From Catenovulum agarivorans DS-2 (GTDB lineage Bacteria > Pseudomonadota > Gammaproteobacteria > Enterobacterales > Alteromonadaceae): 48,838 nt of DNA. Location of the stretch: contig NZ_ARZY01000033.1 in the NCBI RefSeq assembly GCF_000568405.1, positions 1-48,838 of the forward strand. The letters run 5' to 3'. A program made the translations under genes and the position numbers. Below are positions 43,752 through 48,838 of this stretch, piece by piece. Under the pieces are notes generated by a model. That model made no database searches and was not told where the DNA came from. It worked only from the letters and a program-made list of their open reading frames with translations. Position 1 is the stretch's first letter. Each line of letters opens with the position of its first letter.

Positions 43752-44402
43752 CTATTTATAATAGTTGGGAATTTTTCCAGATTTTATTCTGTTTAAATCT
43801 TCAAATACCTTAACCAACCCTTTTTTAGTTTGTTCTGATTCGAAAGAATCTCGACGAATTGTCCACATTAAAGTAAGCCATGTAAAATTTTTATAAATGT
43901 CTGGGTTGTTCCGTTGAGTTTGAACTGTTGATATTAGTGTTCGGAATTGCAAACCTATTTCCAACACCATAGATTTGTATACTTCGTATAGATATTTTTC
44001 ATTATAAATGCCATGCAAAATAGCATTACCTGCACGTTCCCAGGTGTTTAAAACGTACATTATATGTTTTCTTTCTTTAGAGCCGTTAAAGCGAGGATCC
44101 ATGTATGAATGAATTGGAGTATTGTGACGATTGTTTATTATTTTGAAAACAGTGCTTATGGCTTCTTTGTACTCCTCATCATCTTGTAGTGATTTTTGGA
44201 AATTAAGAGAGTTTGTGTCAGTAAAAGCGTGCTTGTTTGATTTTATAGTGATGGTTGCAGCAGTTAGGGCTGCAATGGTTGAAATTAGAACGCACATGGG
44301 TGCATAAAAATCTTTACCTAACTTGTAAGCAAAGAAAGATAGTAGAGATATAGTGGAGCAAGATATTAGGAGTATATAACGATAGCGAATTTTTGTAATC
44401 AT
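43752..44402 (-). CDS. DUF4760-type membrane protein
   Basis: A 216-residue protein with two N-terminal membrane segments (YILLISCSTISLLSFFAY and MCVLISTIAALTAATITI) and a cytoplasmic helical domain containing YMDPRFNGSKERKHIMYVLNTWERAGNAILHGIYNE, which fits the DUF4760 pattern of unknown function. I chose the ATG at 44402 with AGGA seven bases upstream; an upstream ATG at 44438 would begin inside a terminator stem. There is hardly room for a promoter of its own between the terminator and the ATG, so expression may depend on read-through. Codon use is AT-rich, as in the following cassette. Confidence 0.8.
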   Translation of the reverse strand: MITKIRYRYILLISCSTISLLSFFAYKLGKDFYAPMCVLISTIAALTAATITIKSNKHAFTDTNSLNFQKSLQDDEEYKEAISTVFKIINNRHNTPIHSYMDPRFNGSKERKHIMYVLNTWERAGNAILHGIYNEKYLYEVYKSMVLEIGLQFRTLISTVQTQRNNPDIYKNFTWLTLMWTIRRDSFESEQTKKGLVKVFEDLNRIKSGKIPNYYK

Positions 44403-44424
44403 CCTTAAATCCTTGAGTATAAAC

Positions 44425-44450
44425 AAAAAAAGAGCCATAAGGCTCTTTAA
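44425..44450 (-). terminator. Intrinsic terminator between the micro-ORF and the DUF4760 gene
   Basis: On the left strand AAAGAGCC/GGCTCTTT (8 bp, loop TTAT) is followed directly by a run of seven T. It lies 21 bases after the micro-ORF stop and about 22 bases before the DUF4760 start, the layout of a transcription attenuator. Confidence 0.85.
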
Positions 44451-44469
44451 TTATAAAAACTAATGCTGG

Positions 44470-44517
44470 TTAAAATCCCCAGTCTTCTTCGCTTATTAGA
44501 AAATTAAAAATAATCAT
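44470..44517 (-). CDS. Micro-ORF of 15 codons, leader peptide or small peptide gene
   Basis: A very short frame encodes MIIFNFLISEEDWGF and ends in TAA. It is preceded by a near-perfect Shine-Dalgarno sequence (AGAAGGAG) with six bases before the ATG; a second ATG one codon earlier (44520) could also be used. The peptide is hydrophobic then acidic with a terminal WGF. A TATAAT-like -10 (complement of 44562-44567) lies about 45 bases upstream, and an intrinsic terminator follows. Coding is plausible because of the ribosome site, but the frame is too short for composition to help. I do not recognise the peptide. Confidence 0.5.
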   Translation of the reverse strand: MIIFNFLISEEDWGF

Positions 44518-44520
44518 CAT

Positions 44521-44990
44521 TAGCTCCTTCTCGTTGTAGCCATTTAGCTAATTGCTACGTAATTATATTAATTCAGAAGTTGGGGAAGTTCTAATAACTT
44601 TTAGTTATAGGTGCAACAATGAATAAAAATAAATAACATAAATGTAACATTGTAATGGGCGTTTAAGTATTTTAACCACAAAAAGTACCTTAGCTATTAC
44701 TTTACAGTTGCCTTAAATTGCGAATATCACTCAAATTTCTGCTCGCGTCCTAACAAAGCTGATGTGATACCAATGGTCTAGTTGATATCAACGTCTATTC
44801 TTCCTACTAGATTAACATTACTGAAATAGGTTATATTCCATCCGATAAGCGCTACTGTAAAGCTATAATAACTTGGTTATGCCTATGTTTTAATGATTTG
44901 TGTATATTGTTAACTGTTGAGTGTTGTTTTTGGTTGTGTGAAAATTGCCAGTCGTTCAACTATAAAATCAAACAATTCAAGGAATTGAAC
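44521..44990. other. Intergenic region between the micro-ORF and the secreted cassette
   Basis: About 470 AT-rich bases with divergent promoters. On the left: TATAAT (44562-44567) and a leader with overlapping stems GTAGC/GCTAC (44536-44540, 44554-44558) and TAGCTA. On the right: TATAAT at 44864-44869 without a clear -35. A perfect 12-bp palindrome GTTGATATCAAC lies at 44781-44792, part of a looser GATACCAA...TTGATATC repeat. No convincing gene was seen. Confidence 0.45.
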
Positions 44991-45434
44991 GTGAATAATG
45001 TACTTAAACCTGTAGTGCTAGCTCTATCTTTAGCTTCACTAGATATATACGCAGTTTCTGCCCCTACGGCTCCATCATCAGATGATGATGGAAATTTCAC
45101 AGTGTCGTGGTCAACATCTGAATCAGGACTAATAATATTTGAAGAATACAACTCAAACCAAGGAACTTGGGTTTATCCTCTTGGCGGATACCCTGTGAGT
45201 GCATCAGGAACTTATAATGCTGTAAGTTATCCACAAGGCCAATACAAGTATCGCCTTAGGCATGTATATTGGGATCCAATGGGTAATACCCATAATGAAT
45301 TAAGCGATGAAGCTATTGTTACAGTGGGAAATCCAGTCCCCGCCCCCGAGCCTGCACCTTCTCCTGAACCTGAAAGACAAACTGTATACATTTATACAGA
45401 CATATTAGGCAGTGCGGTTGCTGAATCTAAATAG
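44991..45434 (+). CDS. Secreted Fn3-like protein ending in an RHS-junction motif
   Basis: A 147-residue exported protein. The GTG at 44991 has AGGA eight bases upstream and opens a signal peptide (LKPVVLALSLASLDIYA). The mature domain, from APTAPSSDDDGNFTVSWSTS to SDEAIVTVG, follows the fibronectin-III-like pattern with a Tyr-Lys-Tyr-Arg strand (GQYKYRLRHVYWD). A Pro/Glu linker (PAPEPAPSPEPE) leads to TVYIYTDILGSAVAES and the stop. That last motif resembles the YIHTDxLGSPVAET segment that begins many RHS repeat-associated cores, so the protein looks like the front end of an RHS core without the core. It is the first gene of a three-gene cassette, 12 bases before the next. Confidence 0.8.
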   Translation: MNNVLKPVVLALSLASLDIYAVSAPTAPSSDDDGNFTVSWSTSESGLIIFEEYNSNQGTWVYPLGGYPVSASGTYNAVSYPQGQYKYRLRHVYWDPMGNTHNELSDEAIVTVGNPVPAPEPAPSPEPERQTVYIYTDILGSAVAESK

Positions 45435-45446
45435 GATTTTTAAATA

Positions 45447-45827
45447 ATGAACAACGTAAACATAAAAAATGTAACTTTCGCAATGCTATTTATATTGCCT
45501 TGTTTGGCCGGTGCGTCTTTTGCCAAAGATTCATTCAAAAAAACACCTTTTCACAATGAAATGTTGGCAGATTTAGACAATATTCATTCAAAGTTGAAAG
45601 ATAAAGATGATCAATCCACCAAACAAAAAAAAGCAGACAAATCAGACAAATCAGACAAAGTTGCAGCTAAAAGGCTTTTTGCTGAATACGAAAAATACCA
45701 AAAAAAACAAATGAACAAAGTGGGTAATGGCAAAGCTCGTAAACATAAACGTGAGCTTAAAATTGCTAACGGCAAGGAGCTTAAGCGTAAAATTGTTGAG
45801 TTTAAGGGGAAAAAACATGCTCAATAG
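45447..45827 (+). CDS. Secreted lysine-rich small protein
   Basis: A 126-residue protein with a signal peptide (FAMLFILPCLAGASFA, cleavage before KDS). The mature part is extremely basic, with KKADKSDKSDK and KARKHKRELK stretches, and is predicted helical or disordered; no known domain is recognised. A nine-base tandem repeat encodes the SDK units. The 3' end overlaps the start of the following YD-repeat gene by 11 bases in another frame, so translation of the two is coupled. It could be an accessory or chaperone of the large protein, which is inference. Confidence 0.75.
   Translation: MNNVNIKNVTFAMLFILPCLAGASFAKDSFKKTPFHNEMLADLDNIHSKLKDKDDQSTKQKKADKSDKSDKVAAKRLFAEYEKYQKKQMNKVGNGKARKHKRELKIANGKELKRKIVEFKGKKHAQ
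45634..45660 (+). repeat. 9-bp tandem repeat in the Lys-rich gene
   Basis: Three copies of CAGACAAAT (the last ends G) encode successive Asp-Lys-Ser units. Because the unit is a multiple of three, copy changes would lengthen or shorten the protein without shifting frame. Confidence 0.7.
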
Positions 45828-48800
45828 TATATTAAAATTTAGTAAGTTAATCACGTTTTTATGTTTATCTTCAATATCATTTTTTGTGTACTCATTGGAG
45901 CGAGAAGAAGTTAAATCTGAAAAGTACATTGAACTAGACCTATCTAATGGTGAAAGTATTAGTACGTGGGATCGTACTTTGTCATGGCATACCCAAGATC
46001 TATACATACCAGGAAATGGTTTGTCGATTTCATTAGGGCGGACTTATTCACCCCGTGTGCATAGTGCATATGTTAAAAAAATGGTAGGAGAAAAATGGCA
46101 TTTAGACGTTCCTCGTATACGAGTTGACTTAAAATGGCGAACCATTGGGGTTTTAGACCATACAACTCTCAATGCACCAGCTTACGCAGTAAATGCTATG
46201 CGAGAACGCAAGCTAGATTGGTATAGTGGTCAAGTTTACAATGAACAAAACCCAACTTGTAATTTTAATTTTGGTAGTCCAGCACTGTATTCTTTTATCC
46301 AAAGTATAAATATTCCCGGTGTAAGTGGATTTAAGCAGGTGGCTGCAGATCCATCGATACCTTATCCGGACTATTTTATTGCGGCATTTGAAAATAACTG
46401 GGTTTTATTGTGTAAAGAAGTTGTTTCTACAGCAAAGGTTGACGGTTTAGAGCAGAGTGTTGAATATCCCCAAGGCTATTTATCTCCTGTTCTTGTGTCA
46501 CCTTCAGGCACTCAATATATTTTTGGTGTAAGCAGTGGCAGCAGTCCATTGTGGGTAGATGGTGAAAGTAACTTACTCTATGGAAATTCACCGCACGGCG
46601 AACTGACCTATTTACTCATGGATTATTATGTTACTGATATTATTGATATTCATGGCAATAAAATTAACTATGATTATAAAAGATTAGCGCGCCATAATTA
46701 CGCTACGTTAAAAAATAGTGGTTCATCAATTCATCCCAAATTTTTTGATATAGACCGAAGCTACCCCTACGATCGCTATTGGTTGTCCAATAATTTTATT
46801 GAATGGGAAACTGGTTTATTACTTGAACGTATTCACGCAAGTGACAACAGAGAGGTTGAGCTTTCATATATCAACAATAAGCTTGACTATATTGAATATA
46901 CTGGCGACAGCACATCCACTGAAGCAAAAAGAAGAATTAACTATATTTATGACCCAGACAACCCTAAAGCATTAAAGCAAGTTAAGCTTCCAAATGGACA
47001 GTACTGGGAATACAGCTACTATGGTATTTGGTCTAATGGCTATGGTGAATATGAGCCAGGTTATTCAGAAGAGCTTAAAAGTGTTACAACGCCTACAGGT
47101 ACAGTAATAACTTACGATTATGAAGTAAACGGAACAAAAAACCCAGTTTGCCAAAGCCAATTTACAAACCTAAAAAATGAGCAAATCGAAGGTTACATAG
47201 GGCTCTATCAATGGGTTGCAAGTGGGGCTGTGGAACACTACAGGCCTATGAATGAAATTGAGTCTTCAAACAATGAATATTTAAATGAAATTGCGAATCA
47301 TTCATCAGGCGGAGCATATTACCCTTATACACCCCCTATTAAAAGTGCTTATATAAAACAGCGAACTGTTGCAAATGCTGATAAAAATTACACGCAAAAT
47401 TTTTATTCATCATACGATGATTTCAAGCCGTATGACGGGTACAAAGACACGTATCAGTGGGTGTATACATATGTTGACGATTCTGAATCAGTAAGAGAAT
47501 ATCGTTCGTTGTGTGTACCACCGTCGAATCTTTATGCATACATTGACGGTTATCACCCAGGGTTCGATTATATAGTTGACTTAAATGGCCAGTTAATGAG
47601 CACTAGTGTTTACGATAGAGCTGATTTTTGGGCTGGTGGCGAGCCGTCATATCATGAAGAATATGAGTATGCATTGGTAAGCGACAATATTAGCTACCTA
47701 AGTTCAATTACTGAACCCAGAACCATGTTCAAATATGATGGCTTCAATGTTACGTGGTATCCATTTTTGCAAACTGCAAATAGTCGAGTCATTCGGGCAA
47801 AAACAACAATCACTACTAACGAGCAAGATGAATATGGTAATGCTGGATTGAAAAACAAGTTTTACAGTTTTGTGTCTGAAACCGACCCGTTAGGTAATCC
47901 CGTCGAAATATTAGATTCAAATGACGCCACAGGTATGATTAAGCAAACCATTAAAAATTATGAATATATAAGTGGCCCATCTCTGTGGCTAGTCAGTTTG
48001 CCGAGCCGAACTTTAATCCGAGATGATTTATCTAAACCTTTAGAGGCTATCAGTTCAACTGTATACCATAGCGATATTGACGGAAACCCAGCTTACGATT
48101 TAAAAGGTTTAGTTTACGAGCAGAAAAAATTTGGTGTTTGGCAGAGTCGAAATACTGAATACCACTCCGACGGAACGCTGAAAAAAGTTTTGTTTAACAA
48201 GACAGCATCAAATGACTCTAGTTATTTGTTTGAAAAGTATGAAAATTATAAATTGGGCACAGCGCAATCCATTTCAAAATATGACGTCAATTCAACAAAT
48301 ATCATAGGCGCCAGCAAAGTAGTTGATTCGTTTGGTCAAATTAAACAAATAACTGATTTCAAAGGCAATACAATTAACTTCGGCTATGATAATGCAGGAA
48401 GACAGCTTTATGTTGATTACCTTGATAGTTTTTGGGAAGACACTTTAATTTCGTACATTGATTCCAGCGATGGAACGACTATCAAGCAGCAAAAATGTAA
48501 ATTATCATCAGATAAAACTTATTGTGCTACGCCCCCCAAACTAACAATTGAAACAACCAAAGATACCTTAGGTAATACGTTGTTAAACCAATTGACAGAT
48601 GAAACTGGTTTGTTAGACCCAATCTATACTGTTTATGATTACGACAAATTCGGGCGAATAAATTTTGAATCTTACCCATCATTTAATGAGTTTGAGCAAA
48701 ATGGTCAGCACTTAGATTACGATGAGCTCGGTCGGGTAATAAGCATTTCAGAAAATCGTAAAGGTGGGCTCGAGACAATTACAATTGAATATCTTAACAA

Positions 48801-48838
48801 CAACCGCAAGAAAACTACCGATGCCAAAAATAATCAGA
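45817..48838 (+). CDS. Large secreted YD-repeat (RHS-like) protein, 5' part
   Basis: The frame is open from ATG 45817 to the end of the window (1007 codons plus one base), so the C-terminus is unseen. AAGGGG lies seven bases before the ATG. A signal peptide (ITFLCLSSISFFVYS) begins it. Residues to about 270 form a non-repetitive domain (ISLGRTYSPRVHSAYV, KWHLDVPRIRVDLKW); later YD-type repeats appear: IDIHGNKINYDY, YIYDPDNPKALKQVKLPNG, ITDFKGNTINFGYDNAGRQ, YDYDKFGRINFE and YDELGRVISISENRKGG. Such proteins make a beta-cocoon shell, and the polymorphic C-terminal toxin or core would lie beyond the window. It is AT-rich, an accessory gene sign. Confidence 0.88.
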   Translation, partial: MLNSILKFSKLITFLCLSSISFFVYSLEREEVKSEKYIELDLSNGESISTWDRTLSWHTQDLYIPGNGLSISLGRTYSPRVHSAYVKKMVGEKWHLDVPRIRVDLKWRTIGVLDHTTLNAPAYAVNAMRERKLDWYSGQVYNEQNPTCNFNFGSPALYSFIQSINIPGVSGFKQVAADPSIPYPDYFIAAFENNWVLLCKEVVSTAKVDGLEQSVEYPQGYLSPVLVSPSGTQYIFGVSSGSSPLWVDGESNLLYGNSPHGELTYLLMDYYVTDIIDIHGNKINYDYKRLARHNYATLKNSGSSIHPKFFDIDRSYPYDRYWLSNNFIEWETGLLLERIHASDNREVELSYINNKLDYIEYTGDSTSTEAKRRINYIYDPDNPKALKQVKLPNGQYWEYSYYGIWSNGYGEYEPGYSEELKSVTTPTGTVITYDYEVNGTKNPVCQSQFTNLKNEQIEGYIGLYQWVASGAVEHYRPMNEIESSNNEYLNEIANHSSGGAYYPYTPPIKSAYIKQRTVANADKNYTQNFYSSYDDFKPYDGYKDTYQWVYTYVDDSESVREYRSLCVPPSNLYAYIDGYHPGFDYIVDLNGQLMSTSVYDRADFWAGGEPSYHEEYEYALVSDNISYLSSITEPRTMFKYDGFNVTWYPFLQTANSRVIRAKTTITTNEQDEYGNAGLKNKFYSFVSETDPLGNPVEILDSNDATGMIKQTIKNYEYISGPSLWLVSLPSRTLIRDDLSKPLEAISSTVYHSDIDGNPAYDLKGLVYEQKKFGVWQSRNTEYHSDGTLKKVLFNKTASNDSSYLFEKYENYKLGTAQSISKYDVNSTNIIGASKVVDSFGQIKQITDFKGNTINFGYDNAGRQLYVDYLDSFWEDTLISYIDSSDGTTIKQQKCKLSSDKTYCATPPKLTIETTKDTLGNTLLNQLTDETGLLDPIYTVYDYDKFGRINFESYPSFNEFEQNGQHLDYDELGRVISISENRKGGLETITIEYLNNNRKKTTDAKNNQ

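Noticed and set aside
44403-44438. Longer N-terminus for the DUF4760 protein (MALFLFILKDLR)
   Set aside because: It is encoded by the terminator stem and its T-run; a ribosome site is present for the ATG at 44402.
1-48838. CRISPR arrays, tRNA/rRNA genes, complete insertion sequences
   Set aside because: No regularly spaced direct repeats, no tRNA cloverleaf or rRNA-like segment and no transposase-like protein were recognised by reading; a tRNA or covariance scan was not possible here.

Overview
The window comes from a gammaproteobacterium with moderate to low GC, most probably an Alteromonadales member (Alteromonadaceae-like). This rests on the glyS, gmk-rpoZ-spoT, srkA-dsbA, lptM-lysA/cyaY, fadH and uvrD gene content and protein sequences, and on the many TonB/two-component/c-di-GMP genes. 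That placement is inference from gene content; no rRNA or tRNA gene was found to confirm it. I saw no CRISPR array, no complete insertion sequence and no phage gene.

Layout. 1-5 kb: the 3' end of glyS, a small lipoprotein, an orphan periplasmic binding protein, then a leftward DUF72-srkA-dsbA group and a DUF2750 gene. 5-10 kb: the rightward stringent-response cluster gmk-rpoZ-spoT-ridA-trmH. 10-19.4 kb: leftward sbcC/sbcD, DUF1820, a second orphan binding protein, a TetR regulator and recG. In E. coli recG directly follows trmH; here it stands alone behind a consensus LexA box. 19.4-28.6 kb: a leftward sensory operon in the order binding protein, hybrid histidine kinase, TonB-dependent receptor, second hybrid histidine kinase. 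The first kinase carries a PAS domain with the full blue-light LOV signature. 28.6-35.8 kb: housekeeping genes lysA and lptM divergent from cyaY, an esterase, dtd, pip, a YihY/BrkB protein and fadH. 36-36.7 kb: a higBA toxin-antitoxin pair. 37-43.6 kb: uvrD with a promoter overlapped by a LexA-like box, two tandem REC-REC-GGDEF response regulators, a sugar-efflux-type MFS protein and a tyrosine-phosphatase-like protein. 43.6-48.8 kb: an AT-rich accessory region with a DUF4760 membrane protein preceded by a micro-ORF and an intrinsic terminator, then a three-gene secreted cassette ending in a large YD-repeat (RHS-like) protein that runs off the window.

How the parts work together. DNA repair is prominent: sbcCD processes hairpins and ends, recG remodels forks, uvrD is a repair helicase, and two of these have LexA-box candidates. 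Signalling is the second theme: (p)ppGpp through spoT, two c-di-GMP synthases, and the light/ligand-sensing operon. Several intergenic regions hold inverted repeats that share motifs with one another and look like dispersed repeat elements.

Most interesting candidates: (1) the LOV-PAS-Cache hybrid kinase in an operon with a binding protein and a TonB receptor; (2) the consensus LexA box on a relocated recG; (3) the 15-codon micro-ORF plus terminator directly before the DUF4760 gene, which looks like an attenuator; (4) the YD-repeat cassette, whose small Fn3-like first protein ends in a motif normally found at an RHS core.
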